Shown in pieces: positions 37,987 through 46,895 of a stretch of 64,000 nt of DNA. The notes beneath the pieces are model-generated. The model worked only from the letters and a program-made list of their open reading frames with translations, ran no database searches and was not told the DNA's origin. Numbering within the stretch: position 1 is the first letter of the stretch; every line of letters begins with the position of its first letter. A program made the translations under genes and the position numbers. The stretch comes from Streptomyces sp. NRRL F-5123 (GTDB lineage: Bacteria > Actinomycetota > Actinomycetes > Streptomycetales > Streptomycetaceae), in NCBI RefSeq assembly GCF_000721495.1, contig NZ_JOHY01000003.1, forward strand, positions 62,001 to 126,000, written 5' to 3'.

Positions 37987-39506
37987 CCCGCCTGGTCTAC
38001 CCCATCGCTCCCGCCGGCCTCACCCCGGGCGCCCGCGCCCCCCACCGGCTCGTCACCCTCCGGGATGCCCGCGCCCGGCGCGGGAGCCTCGCCCGGGCCG
38101 AAGGCCCCGCCCGGCACCAGGTCGTCCTCCGGCTCGGGGTCGTCGCCCAGCGCGAAGCCGCCCAGCTCCGCACCGCCGTCCGCCCCCGGAGCGCCGCCCG
38201 CACCATCGCTGCCCGCGCCGGAACCGCCCGCGGCCCCCGCCGCCGAGCCGCCCGCACCCGGATCGCCGCCCTCCCCCGCGGAGCAGCCCTCCCCCGTGTC
38301 CTGGGCCGGCACGCGCCGCTTCACGCCCAGCCGCGCGAGGGTCACCCCGGCCGAGCCCTCGGCGCATTCCGCGTCCTGCAGTGTGCCGATCAGCCGGATG
38401 TGCCCGCGGGCGGCGGCCACCCGTGCGAGTCGGAGCAGTTCGCGCACCTGCCTGCGGTCCAGCCCGACGTCGAAGCCGTCCGCCAGCACGGTCAGCACCT
38501 GGCCGGCGGGCAGCAGCTCCGTGGTCGTGTCGACGTCCAGCACGCCCGGTCCGGTGAGCAGCACCAGCGCGAGCGCCACGAAGCGCAGTTCGCCGTCACC
38601 GAGCCGGTCGACCGGCACCACGCCGAGCGAGCCGCGGTCGACGGCGGCGATCACGGCGTCCAGCGGCGCGAGCCCGTCGCGCGGCGACGGCAGGAAGGCG
38701 GGCAGGACGGTCAGCCCCTCGACGGGCGGGGCGCACACCTCGCGCACCGCGTTGACGAGCGCGGCGTGCCGGGTGACGCACTCGCCCTCGGTCCTGGCCA
38801 GGACGGCGGACAGGTTGTCGCACGCGGCCCGCAGCCGCCCGTCACCCGGCACGACGGGCGCGCGCATCAGCTCGGGCCGCGGCGCGACGGTGAAGACGCC
38901 GCGCAGCGCCACCACCAGCTGCTCGGCGGCCGCGAGCACCTGCCGCTGCCCGTCCGTACGGCCCGAGACGCGCAGCGGCAGCAGCGCGGTGGCCAGGACG
39001 TTGTCGGGCAGCGGGGCGCGCGTCACCGGAACGTCGCCCGCCGTGTGCCAGGCTGCCTGCACCGTGGGCCGGGAGGGGTCGCGCAGCGCGGTGGTCAGCA
39101 GCGTCCGGCCCGCACCGATCAGCCGCTCGCCGACGATCCGCAGCGTCGGCTCGGCCTGCACCGCGACGTCCAGCCGGACCGGGCCCATCGGGCCGTTGAC
39201 GGTGCATCCGAGGCGGAAGCCGCGCCGCCCCTCGGCGTCCGGCGGCAGGCCCTGCGGCACGCACGCGGCCGCGCCGCCGCGCACGCCGGCGTCGAAGACC
39301 TCGGCCAGTTCCGCGCCGGAGGCCAGCTTGCCGAGCGCGGCGAGTCCTTCGAGGGCGCTGGACTTGCCCGTGCCGCTGCGGCCGGTGAGCAGGGTGAGGG
39401 GGCCCAGCCGGAAGGTCGCCCCGCGGTGCGACTTGAAGGCGGACAGCCGCAGTTCGGTGACGGCAGGGCGGAGGTGGCCCGCGCGCCGGGGGGCACTGGT
39501 GGTCAT
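37983..39506 (-). CDS. SMC/RecF-like AAA ATPase with disordered C-terminus
   Basis: This 507-residue protein starts TELRLSAFKSHRGATFRLGPLTLLTGRSGTGKSS, the N-terminal strand and Walker A of the RecF/OLD-type ATP-binding group. A later segment, DGELRFVALALVLL followed by GVLDVDTTTELL, occupies the place of the signature and Walker B. Residues about 400-507 are Gly/Ala/Glu-rich low complexity. No nuclease domain is seen. A link to DNA repair or nucleotide quality control is suggested only by coupling to the MazG-like gene. Confidence 0.75.
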   Translation of the reverse strand: MTTSAPRRAGHLRPAVTELRLSAFKSHRGATFRLGPLTLLTGRSGTGKSSALEGLAALGKLASGAELAEVFDAGVRGGAAACVPQGLPPDAEGRRGFRLGCTVNGPMGPVRLDVAVQAEPTLRIVGERLIGAGRTLLTTALRDPSRPTVQAAWHTAGDVPVTRAPLPDNVLATALLPLRVSGRTDGQRQVLAAAEQLVVALRGVFTVAPRPELMRAPVVPGDGRLRAACDNLSAVLARTEGECVTRHAALVNAVREVCAPPVEGLTVLPAFLPSPRDGLAPLDAVIAAVDRGSLGVVPVDRLGDGELRFVALALVLLTGPGVLDVDTTTELLPAGQVLTVLADGFDVGLDRRQVRELLRLARVAAARGHIRLIGTLQDAECAEGSAGVTLARLGVKRRVPAQDTGEGCSAGEGGDPGAGGSAAGAAGGSGAGSDGAGGAPGADGGAELGGFALGDDPEPEDDLVPGGAFGPGEAPAPGAGIPEGDEPVGGAGARGEAGGSDGVDQAG

Positions 39507-39720
39507 GGCGGCGAACGTAGCCAGCGTCCGGCGTGCGGAACCGTTCCACCGTCCTCGACATCACCCGAACGAGGGACGTTACGCGTGTTTCCGTGATTGG
39601 ACGCGCCCTTTCACGCTCCGGCGCCGCCCCCCGCGGGCCCTCCCCGGTACGCCCCACTACCCCCTCGCCTGCCCTGCCGCCCGCGCCCCGTTGTCGTACC
39701 CGGCGGCTACCGTGTCGAAG

Positions 39721-40266
39721 GTGACCACCACCAGGTATGTAGCGCTGCTGCGCGGGATCAACGTCGGGGGCAGGGCGAAGGTCCCGATGCAGACGCTGCG
39801 TGAGCTGCTGACCGCCCTCGGCGGCACGGACGTCCGCACGCACCTGCAGAGCGGCAACGCCGTCTTCGCGCACGCCGAGCGCGACCCGCGCCGCCTGGAG
39901 GACGCGCTGCGGCAGGCGCTCGCCGACGAACTGGGCCTGGACATCACCTGCATGGTGCGTACGGCCGCGGATCTCGCGCGGGTCGTCGCGGCGAACCCCT
40001 TCGACATGACCGGTGTCGACGGATCGCGCTTCCTGGTCGTCTTCCTCGCCGGGCCCGTCCCGCAGGACCGCATCGCCGCGCTCGACCTCCCGGCCTACGC
40101 GCCGGACGAACTGCGCGCGGGCGAGCGGGAGATCTACGCCCACCTCCCCAACTCGATCCGCGACTCCAAACTGGCCGCGCGCCTCACCGACCGCGGGCTC
40201 GGCGTCGCGGCCACGGCCCGCAACTGGAACACGGTCACCAAACTGCTGGAGCTCAGCGGCGCCTGA
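39721..40266 (+). CDS. DUF1697 family protein
   Basis: This 181-residue protein has the family signature TRYVALLRGINVGGRAKVPM and LQSGNAVF near the N-terminus, and AARNWNTVTKLLEL near the end. The family's function is not established. The start is uncertain between GTG at 39721 (reading VTTTRYVALL, family-like) and GTG at 39712, which has a slightly better ribosome binding site. The 214-base gap to the divergent ATPase gene shows nothing else. Confidence 0.85.
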   Translation: MTTTRYVALLRGINVGGRAKVPMQTLRELLTALGGTDVRTHLQSGNAVFAHAERDPRRLEDALRQALADELGLDITCMVRTAADLARVVAANPFDMTGVDGSRFLVVFLAGPVPQDRIAALDLPAYAPDELRAGEREIYAHLPNSIRDSKLAARLTDRGLGVAATARNWNTVTKLLELSGA

Positions 40267-40335
40267 GCGGCACGCCGCGACCCGCTCGATACGCGACGAC
40301 CCGACGTTCGGCCCACGGGCCCCGGCCGCCGAACG

Positions 40336-40584
40336 TCAGGAAACGGGGAACCAGGCCGCCAGGCGCTTGGCGACGGCCGGGACGTCGACGGCGTCCTGTG
40401 CCACTTCCTCGACGAACGGGCCGGCCACGGAGACGGGCGGCGGGGCGGTGTCGCCCGGAACACGTCCGTCCGGCACCGCTTGATCCCCGACACCGGAAGC
40501 CCCGTGTCACGCACGCCCGGCCCGCCGCCGTCGCCCACGCGGGCGACGGCCGGGATCTCGTCGGTCCGGCGTCGCGGACTTCGG
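40336..40584 (-). pseudogene. Eroded Doc/Fic-type toxin remnant downstream of a CopG antitoxin
   Basis: Immediately after the antitoxin, where the toxin should be, there are only scattered fragments. One frame gives GVRDTGLPVS, like the VRDxGLL start of Doc toxins, and another gives FVEEVAQDAVDVPAVAKRLAAWF before the stop at 40336, like a Doc C-terminus. The central Fic core HxFxDGNKR is absent. The space, under 250 bases, is too short for an intact Doc of about 125 residues plus linker in one frame. The identification rests on weak fragments. Confidence 0.4.
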
Positions 40585-40779
40585 TCACTTCAGGTAGTGC
40601 AGGATCTCCGCATCGCTGTCGAGGAGTTCGGCCAGGACGTCGTCGGCCTTCGGCTCGGCCCGGTTCTGGGCTTCGCGGACGGCCTCGACGGCAGGCTCCT
40701 GCTTGCTGCGGCCCTCCCGGCGGGCACGCTCGGTGAGCTTCGCGTCGGGGTCGGCGGGGAGTCGGAGTGTCGTCGCCAT
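40585..40779 (-). CDS. CopG/ribbon-helix-helix antitoxin-like protein
   Basis: This 64-residue protein starts MATTLRLPADPDAKLTERAR followed by EGRSKQEPAVEAVREA, the strand-helix-helix pattern of RHH antitoxins. Its acidic tail (LAELLDSDAEILHYLK) would be the toxin-neutralising part. No working toxin gene follows, so it is probably a solitary antitoxin. Confidence 0.7.
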   Translation of the reverse strand: MATTLRLPADPDAKLTERARREGRSKQEPAVEAVREAQNRAEPKADDVLAELLDSDAEILHYLK

Positions 40780-40829
40780 ACCCCGATCATGCCGGACCGG
40801 TACCGAGCGCCGAGGCGCCCGCGGCCGCC

Positions 40830-42149
40830 CTACTTCGCCGGCTCCAGAATGGCCACGCACTCCATGTGGTGGGTCATCGGGAAGAGGTCGAAGGCGCGCA
40901 GCCGGACCGGGTGGTAGCCGGATTCGGCGAAGTAGGCCAGGTCGCGGGCGAGGGCGGCGGGGTCGCAGGCGACGTAGGCGATGCGGCGGGGGGTGAGGCC
41001 GGCGAGGTGCTGGACGGTGGGGCGGCGGGCGCCGGTGCGCGGGGGGTCGAGGACGACGAGGTCGGCCTCGGTGATGCCGGTGCGGGGCAGGACGTGGTCG
41101 ACCTTGCCCTGCTCGATACGGACCCGCGGGAGGTCCTGGAGGTTGTGGCGGGCGTCCTGGACCGCGCGCTTGCCGGACTCGATGCCGAGCACGGCGCCGC
41201 TCTCGCCGACGCGCTCGGCCAGCGCGCCGGCGAACAGGCCGACGCCGCAGTACAGGTCGAGGGCCATGTCGCCCTTGCGCGGCATCAGGCCCTGCATGAC
41301 GGCCTCGACGAGCAGGTCGGCCGCCTTGGGGTGGACCTGCCAGAAGCCGCCGTCGCCGACCCGCCAGGTGCGGCCCGCCGCGCGCTCGCGCACGAAGTCG
41401 CGGCCGTGCACGCGGTGGACGGCGTGGTCGCGCTCGCCGATGCGCAGTACGGAGACCGGGCGGTCGAGCTCGACGATGGGCAGCCGCCCGCCCGGGCGGG
41501 GGGTCAGCACAACCTGGCGGTCGCTGGAGCCGGTCGCCGCGATCGCCTCGACGGCGGCCATCTGCGGCCAGGTCCGGGCCTCGACGCCGAGCTCGGAGAC
41601 CTCGGGCGCGGCGATCATGCAGTGGTCGACGACCTCGACGTCGTGCGAGCGGTGCCGGCGCAGGCCCGCGCGCCCCTCGGCGTCCACCGCGTACTGCACG
41701 CGGGTGCGCCACGCGGGCACCTCGCCCTTGGCGACCTTGTCGCCGGGCGCGGGCTCCACCGTGCCGTCCCAGCCGGCCTGCTCGGGGGTGAGGCCGGCGA
41801 GGCGGGCGAGCTGCTCGGTCAGGACGGCGGCCTTCAGGCGGCGCTGCGCACCGGGGGCGGCGTGCTGCCAGTCGCAGCCCCCGCAGCGGCCGGGCCCGGC
41901 GAAGGGGCAGGGGGCCTCGACCCGGTCCTTGGACGCGGTCAGGACGCGTACGGCGTCGGCCCGCAGGTAGCGGGCGCCCTCCTCACCCTCGGTGACGCGG
42001 ACGACGACCCGCTCGCCGGGCAGGGCGTGCCGTACGAAGAGCACCTGCCCGGCCTCGTTGCGTGCGAGGCAGTGACCGCCGTGCGCCACCGGCCCGATCT
42101 CTACCTCGTACTCCTGGCCGACCAGTGACGGGGCGGGCTCGGTCTGCAT
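40830..42149 (-). CDS. TrmA/RlmD-type SAM-dependent RNA (uracil-5-)methyltransferase
   Basis: This 439-residue enzyme has an N-terminal TRAM-like beta-barrel (VEIGPVAHGGHCLAR) and an Fe-S Cys cluster CPFAGPGRCGGCDW. The Rossmann SAM site is LDLYCGVGLFAG, with LDPPRTGA, the catalytic nucleophile Cys in YVACDPAALARDL and the C-terminal FPMTHHMECV. It methylates uridine in tRNA or 23S rRNA; which one cannot be told. The ATG has AGGAG 10 bases upstream; the longer open frame runs through the short tandem repeats and is not coding. Confidence 0.9.
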   Translation of the reverse strand: MQTEPAPSLVGQEYEVEIGPVAHGGHCLARNEAGQVLFVRHALPGERVVVRVTEGEEGARYLRADAVRVLTASKDRVEAPCPFAGPGRCGGCDWQHAAPGAQRRLKAAVLTEQLARLAGLTPEQAGWDGTVEPAPGDKVAKGEVPAWRTRVQYAVDAEGRAGLRRHRSHDVEVVDHCMIAAPEVSELGVEARTWPQMAAVEAIAATGSSDRQVVLTPRPGGRLPIVELDRPVSVLRIGERDHAVHRVHGRDFVRERAAGRTWRVGDGGFWQVHPKAADLLVEAVMQGLMPRKGDMALDLYCGVGLFAGALAERVGESGAVLGIESGKRAVQDARHNLQDLPRVRIEQGKVDHVLPRTGITEADLVVLDPPRTGARRPTVQHLAGLTPRRIAYVACDPAALARDLAYFAESGYHPVRLRAFDLFPMTHHMECVAILEPAK

Positions 42150-42178
42150 GGCGGTGGTGCTCCTGCGGGTGCGTGGGT

Positions 42179-42221
42179 GCGGTGCTGAGGGATGCCGGGA
42201 CGGCGCGGTGCTGAGGGATGC
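42179..42221. repeat. 17-bp direct repeat upstream of the RNA methyltransferase
   Basis: GCGGTGCTGAGGGATGC occurs at 42179-42195 and again at 42205-42221, 26 bases apart start to start, directly before the heptamer array. Confidence 0.6.
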
Positions 42222-42262
42222 TGCGTGCTGCGTGCTGCGTGCTGCGTGCTGCGTACTGCGTA
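42221..42262. repeat. Heptanucleotide tandem repeat (CTGCGTR)6
   Basis: Six uninterrupted copies of CTGCGTG or CTGCGTA, with a seventh degenerate copy (CTGCCGG), lie in the 206-base gap between the RNA methyltransferase and the KimA-like gene. A seven-base unit is a slippage-prone microsatellite. It lies upstream of the methyltransferase start, so copy number could change promoter spacing. Confidence 0.85.
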
Positions 42263-42355
42263 CTGCCGGGACGGTACGGCCGCGGGGCGCGGGCACGGCG
42301 TCGCGGCGTGGGCGCGGCAGTCCACTCTACGGGCCCGCCGCCGCCCCCGCCGACC

Positions 42356-44407
42356 TCAGTGCTCGCGCGGCCGCTCCGGCTGCCGCGGCTGGGAGCCGAC
42401 GGGGCCGCGGCGGATCGAGCCGGGGGCGTTCCAGTCGGCACGGCGGCGCGCCCGGAGCCGGGCCACCTCGGAGGACTCCAGCTGGTAGGGCACCGAGGTG
42501 ACCATCACGCCCGAGGTGAAGAGCAGCCGGCCCTTGAGCCGCAGCGCGCTCTGGTTGTGCAGCAGGTGCTCGTACCAGTGGCCGACGACGTACTCGGGGA
42601 TGTAGACGGCCACCACGTCGCGCGGGCTGTTGCGGCGCAGGCCCTTGACGTAGTCGATGATCGGCCGGGTGATCTCGCGGTAGGGCGAGTCGAGGACCTT
42701 GAGGGGCACGTCGATGCCGCGCCGCTGCCATTCGGCCTGGAGGGCCTTGGTGTCGTCGGGGTCGACGTTGACGCTGAGCGCCTCCAGGGTGTCGGAGCGG
42801 ACCAGCTTGGCGTACGACAGCGCGCGCAGTGTGGGCTTGTGGACCTTGGAGACCAGCACGATGGAGTGCACGCGCGAGGGGCGCACGTAGTCGTCGCCCG
42901 GCTGGTCCTCGGCGGCGATCTCGTCGGAGACCCGGGTGTAGTGGCGGCGGATCGCCGTCATGGTGGCGTAGAAGACGCACATGCCGAGGACGGCGACCCA
43001 GGCGCCGTGGGTGAACTTCGTCAGCAGCACGATGACGAGCACCAGGCCGGTGAGGAAGGCGCCGAAGGTGTTGATGGCCCGGGAGCGGACCATGTGGCGG
43101 CGCTTGGCCTGGTCGGTCTCGGTGCGCAGCAGCCGGTTCCAGTGCCGGACCATGCCGGTCTGGCTGAGGGTGAAGGAGACGAAGACGCCGACGATGTAGA
43201 GCTGGATGAGCCGGGTGGAGTCGGCGCCGTAGACGACGACCAGGATGCAGGCGAAGGCCGCGAGCAGCACGATGCCGTTGGAGAAGGCCAGCCGGTCGCC
43301 GCGGGTGTGCAGCTGGCGGGGCAGGTAGCGGTCCTGGGCGAGGATCGAGCCGAGCACCGGGAAGCCGTTGTAGGCGGTGTTGGCGGCCAGGAAGAGCACC
43401 AGGGCGGTGGCGGTGGCCAGGAAGATGAACGCCACCGAGTTGTGGCCGAAGACCGCCTCGGCGACCTGGGCGATCACCGGGTCCTGGGTGAAGCCCGAGC
43501 CGACCGGCCTGCCGTGGTCGAGCAGGTCGGAGGCGGGGTTCTCGGCCATCCGGACCTTGGTGTTCACCGCGAGCGCGATGATGCCGAGGAGCATGGTGAC
43601 CGCCAGCAGGCCGATGAGCGCGAGCGTGGTCGCGGCGTTCTTCGACTTGGGCTTGCGGAAGGCCGGGACGCCGTTGCTGATGGCCTCGACGCCGGTGAGC
43701 GCGGCGCAGCCGGAGGAGAAGGCGCGCAGCAGCAGGAAGACCAGGGCGAAGCCGCCGATCCCGGAGGATTCGGCATGGATGGTGAGATGCGCCGTGGGCG
43801 CATGCATGTCGTGCCCGGTGGCGATCCGCAGGATGCCCCAGGCGATCATGCAGAAGACGCCGAAGACGAAGGCGTAGGTCGGAATCGCGAAGATCGTGCC
43901 GGACTCGCGCACCCCGCGCAGGTTCATCAGCATCAGCACGATGATCATGACGACCGCGCCCAGCACCTTGTGCGTGACGAAGAACGGCACGGCCGAGCCG
44001 AGGTTCTCGATGCCCGAGGCGATCGACACCGCGACGGTGAGGACGTAGTCCACCATCAGCGCGCTGGCGACGGTCAGGCCCGCCCTGGCCCCCAGGTTGG
44101 TGGTGGCGACCTCGTAGTCGCCGCCGCCGGAGGGGTAGGCGTGCACGTTCTGCCGGTAGGACGCGACGACGGTGAACATCACCACCGCGACGGCGACGAC
44201 GATCCACGGGCTGTAGTGGTAGGCCGCCCCGCCGGCGATCGACAGGACGAGCAGCACCTCGCCCGGCGCGTACGCCACCGACGACAGCGAGTCGGACGCG
44301 AAGACCGGGAGCGCCAGCCGCTTGGGCAGCAGCGTCTCGCCGAGTTTGTCGCTGCGCAGCGCCCGGCCGATGAGGATCCGCTTCGGCAGGTCGGTCAGTT
44401 TGGACAC
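42356..44407 (-). CDS. APC-superfamily permease, KimA-like potassium transporter
   Basis: This 683-residue membrane protein has about twelve membrane segments between residues 30 and 490, with the APC motif FASDSLSSVAYAPGEVLLV, YPSGGGDYEVATTNLG and FSSGCAALTGVEAISNGVPAF. A soluble C-terminal domain of about 180 residues follows. This layout matches KimA, a high-affinity K+/H+ symporter, more than amino-acid permeases. Two TrkA-type K+ regulatory proteins diverge next to it, which supports a potassium role. A GTG start was used. I looked for a c-di-AMP riboswitch in the 254-base divergent gap and did not find one. Confidence 0.8.
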   Translation of the reverse strand: MSKLTDLPKRILIGRALRSDKLGETLLPKRLALPVFASDSLSSVAYAPGEVLLVLSIAGGAAYHYSPWIVVAVAVVMFTVVASYRQNVHAYPSGGGDYEVATTNLGARAGLTVASALMVDYVLTVAVSIASGIENLGSAVPFFVTHKVLGAVVMIIVLMLMNLRGVRESGTIFAIPTYAFVFGVFCMIAWGILRIATGHDMHAPTAHLTIHAESSGIGGFALVFLLLRAFSSGCAALTGVEAISNGVPAFRKPKSKNAATTLALIGLLAVTMLLGIIALAVNTKVRMAENPASDLLDHGRPVGSGFTQDPVIAQVAEAVFGHNSVAFIFLATATALVLFLAANTAYNGFPVLGSILAQDRYLPRQLHTRGDRLAFSNGIVLLAAFACILVVVYGADSTRLIQLYIVGVFVSFTLSQTGMVRHWNRLLRTETDQAKRRHMVRSRAINTFGAFLTGLVLVIVLLTKFTHGAWVAVLGMCVFYATMTAIRRHYTRVSDEIAAEDQPGDDYVRPSRVHSIVLVSKVHKPTLRALSYAKLVRSDTLEALSVNVDPDDTKALQAEWQRRGIDVPLKVLDSPYREITRPIIDYVKGLRRNSPRDVVAVYIPEYVVGHWYEHLLHNQSALRLKGRLLFTSGVMVTSVPYQLESSEVARLRARRRADWNAPGSIRRGPVGSQPRQPERPREH

Positions 44408-44661
44408 CCCGCGATGTTAAGGGATCGTCAATACGTGCGGATCCCCCCGGTCGGGCTCGGACTGTGGTGATCTTGTGTGCCCGGCGTGCGCCCCGCGCGG
44501 CCGGCACCCTGCGCCGGGGGACGCCGGGGGACGCAACCTTCTGCCGTGCCGGGCGCGTGTGTAGCTTTGGCCGCGGTCTGAGACGCTGGACGAGGGCCCT
44601 GACGACCAGATCGGTCGCGGGCCGGTCTCGGGCGAAAACGTTGGCAGCCGGAAGGACGGTC

Positions 44662-45330
44662 GTGCACGTCGTGATTATGGGGTGCGGGCGGGTGGGGTCC
44701 ACCCTCGCGCACTCCCTCGAACAGCAAGGTCACACGGTCGCGGTGATCGATCAGGACCCCACGGCTTTCCGCCGTCTCGGGTCCGGGTTCGGCGGGCGGC
44801 GGGTGACCGGGGTGGGGTTCGACCAGGACACGCTGCGCGAATCCGGGATCGAGGAGGCGGGAGCCTTCGCGGCGGTCAGCAGCGGTGACAACTCCAACAT
44901 CATCGCGGCCCGGGTGGCGCGCGAGATGTTCGGGATCGAGAACGTCGTGGCGCGGATCTACGACCCCCGGCGGGCCGAGGTCTACCAGCGGCTCGGGATC
45001 CCGACGGTGGCCACCGTGCGGTGGACGGCCGACCAGATGCTGCGCCGGCTGCTGCCCTCCGGCGCGGAGCCGCTGTGGCGCGATCCCAGCGGCGGGGTGC
45101 AGCTCGCGGAGGTGCACACGTCGCCGGCCTGGATCGGCCACAAGATCAGCCAGCTGCAGGAGGAGACCGGCGCCCGGGTGGCGTTCATCACCCGGCTCGG
45201 CGAGGCGATGCTGCCCGGAGCGCAGACCGTGCTGCAGGAGGGCGACCTGGTGCATGTGATGCTGCGCACCGACGAGGTCGCGGCCGTCGAGGCGGCCTTC
45301 GCCAAGGGACCCGAGGAGGCCCACTCATGA
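44662..45330 (+). CDS. TrkA-type potassium uptake regulatory protein (first copy)
   Basis: This 222-residue cytoplasmic RCK protein binds NAD(H) or nucleotide and gates a K+ channel or transporter. The Rossmann motif is MGCGRVGSTLA, with VIDQD at the end of strand 2; RCK_C is in the last 80 residues (WRDPSGGVQLAEVHTSPAWI). The GTG start has AAGGA about 5 bases upstream; the frame is open further to 44464. The stop overlaps the second TrkA gene by 4 bases. No TrkH membrane subunit is present; the KimA-like permease is next door on the other strand. Confidence 0.88.
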   Translation: MHVVIMGCGRVGSTLAHSLEQQGHTVAVIDQDPTAFRRLGSGFGGRRVTGVGFDQDTLRESGIEEAGAFAAVSSGDNSNIIAARVAREMFGIENVVARIYDPRRAEVYQRLGIPTVATVRWTADQMLRRLLPSGAEPLWRDPSGGVQLAEVHTSPAWIGHKISQLQEETGARVAFITRLGEAMLPGAQTVLQEGDLVHVMLRTDEVAAVEAAFAKGPEEAHS

Positions 45331-46001
45331 GGGTGGCCATTGCCGGCGCCGGCGCGGTCGGCCGGTCCATCGCGGCCGAGCTGCTGGAGAACGGGCACGA
45401 GGTGCTGCTCGTCGACAAGAACCCCACCTCGATCTCGGTGGAGCGGGTCCCGCAGGCCGAGTGGCTGCTGGCCGACGCCTGCGAGATCACCTCGCTCGAC
45501 GAGGCGGCGTTGCAGCGCTGCAACGTGGTGATCGCCGCGACCGGCGACGACAAGGTCAACCTGGTCGTGTCGCTGCTCGCCAAGACGGAGTACGGCGTGC
45601 CGCGGGTCGTCGCCCGGGTGAACAACCCGAAGAACGAGTGGCTCTTCAACGAGTCCTGGGGCGTGGACGTCGCCGTGTCCACCCCGCGGCTGATGTCCGC
45701 ACTGGTCGAGGAGGCGGTGAGCGTCGGCGACCTGGTCCGGCTGCTGCGCTTCAGCCAGGGCGACGCCAACCTGGTGGAGCTGACGCTGCCCGAGGAGGCC
45801 GCACTCGTCGGCACCCGCGTCGGCGACGTGGAGTGGCCGCAGGACACCTCGCTGGTCACCATCATCCGCGGCAACCGGGTGCTGACCCCCTCCAAGGACG
45901 ACGCGCTGGAGGCGGGCGACGAGCTGCTGTTCGTGGCCGCACCGCACCGCGAGGAGCAGCTGGAGGACCTGCTGTCGGTCCAGGACCGCAGCGGCGCCTG
46001 A
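45327..46001 (+). CDS. TrkA-type potassium uptake regulatory protein (second copy)
   Basis: This 224-residue RCK protein is related to the one before it, with GAGAVGRSIAAELLENGHEV and VDKNPTS at the nucleotide site and an RCK_C domain (LVELTLPEEAALVGTRVGDV). Translation is coupled through ATGA. Two half-length RCK proteins in tandem can build a hetero-oligomeric gating ring. The gene ends in a strong terminator. Confidence 0.9.
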   Translation: MRVAIAGAGAVGRSIAAELLENGHEVLLVDKNPTSISVERVPQAEWLLADACEITSLDEAALQRCNVVIAATGDDKVNLVVSLLAKTEYGVPRVVARVNNPKNEWLFNESWGVDVAVSTPRLMSALVEEAVSVGDLVRLLRFSQGDANLVELTLPEEAALVGTRVGDVEWPQDTSLVTIIRGNRVLTPSKDDALEAGDELLFVAAPHREEQLEDLLSVQDRSGA

Positions 46002-46022
46002 GCGGCCGCGCAGGGCGTGCTG

Positions 46023-46066
46023 ACGGCGGTGGCCCGGGTCCTCGAAAGGACCCGGGCCACCGCCGT
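46023..46066. terminator. Bidirectional terminator after trkA genes
   Basis: A perfect 20-bp stem (46023-46042 with 46047-46066) capped by the stable tetraloop CGAA stands between converging genes. Confidence 0.92.
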
Positions 46067-46106
46067 CGTGTGCTGAGGCTCTCCGGCTGCTGGCGAGGCC
46101 TTCGGG

Positions 46107-46892
46107 CTACTTGACCGGCTGCTCGGCGCTCTCCGCCGACGCGGCGCGCTCCTTCTCGGCCTTGCGCTCCTCCTCGGCCGCCTCCATCTCGGCGAAGACG
46201 TCGATCGGCGGCGGCGCCTTCACCAGGAAGATCCAGGTGAAGTAGACCGACAGCAGGAAGGGCGGGATGCCGAGCGCGACCTTGACCCAGCCCAGCTGCG
46301 TGGCGTCGCCCCACCAATAGAGCGGGAAGAGGATCGCCGACTTGGCCAGCAGGATCAGGCCCCAGGCCCAGCTGGCCTTGGTGTACGCCACCAGGCGGCC
46401 GGGGTTGCGGGTGCGCCAGGACAGGTTCTCCCGGAAGACCGGGCCGAGGATCAGGCCCAGCAGCGGGAAGCGGGCGAGCGCCGAGACCACGTACGCGATG
46501 CCCAGGCCCAGGGTGTACAGCATGCCGGGCAGGTAGAAGTTCTTCGCGTTGCCCGACATCATCGCGAAGAGCACGCCGAAGCCGATGCCGAAGACGCCGC
46601 TGAAGGCGTGCTTGAGGGTGTCCTTGCGGACCAGCCGCACGACGGCCAGCACCAGCGACAGCGCGAGCGCGGCGAACGCGGAGGGCGCGATGCTGTGGTT
46701 GATCGTGTAGATCACCACGAAGACCAGGCCCGGGACGGTGGTCTCCACCATGCCCAGCACCCCGCCGAACGCCTCCAGCAGGGCTGCCTCGGTCGCGGCC
46801 CGCACGTCGGGGTCGCCACCGCCGCCGGGTGGGCCGCCCGCGGGGCGGGCGCGCTCGTGGTCCTCGTGGTCCGTGTTGTCGATCGACGCCAC
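46107..46892 (-). CDS. DUF3159 family membrane protein
   Basis: This 261-residue protein has about five or six membrane segments (for example VPGLVFVVIYTINHSIAP and AALALSLVLAVVRLV), the family stretch KHAFSGVFGIGFGV and WRTRNPGRLVAYTKASW, and a charged C-terminal coiled segment (FAEMEAAEEERKAEKERAA). Its function is unknown. The GTG start has AGGAG 6 bases upstream. It follows the OB-fold gene at 3 bases. Confidence 0.85.
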   Translation of the reverse strand: MASIDNTDHEDHERARPAGGPPGGGGDPDVRAATEAALLEAFGGVLGMVETTVPGLVFVVIYTINHSIAPSAFAALALSLVLAVVRLVRKDTLKHAFSGVFGIGFGVLFAMMSGNAKNFYLPGMLYTLGLGIAYVVSALARFPLLGLILGPVFRENLSWRTRNPGRLVAYTKASWAWGLILLAKSAILFPLYWWGDATQLGWVKVALGIPPFLLSVYFTWIFLVKAPPPIDVFAEMEAAEEERKAEKERAASAESAEQPVK

Positions 46893-46895
46893 CGG

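Noticed and set aside
42221..42262. CRISPR-like repetition
   Set aside because: The seven-base units are contiguous with no spacers and no cas genes; it is a simple tandem repeat.
44408..44661. Possible c-di-AMP (ydaO) riboswitch upstream of the KimA-like gene
   Set aside because: The known conserved core sequences of that riboswitch were not found on either strand of the gap.
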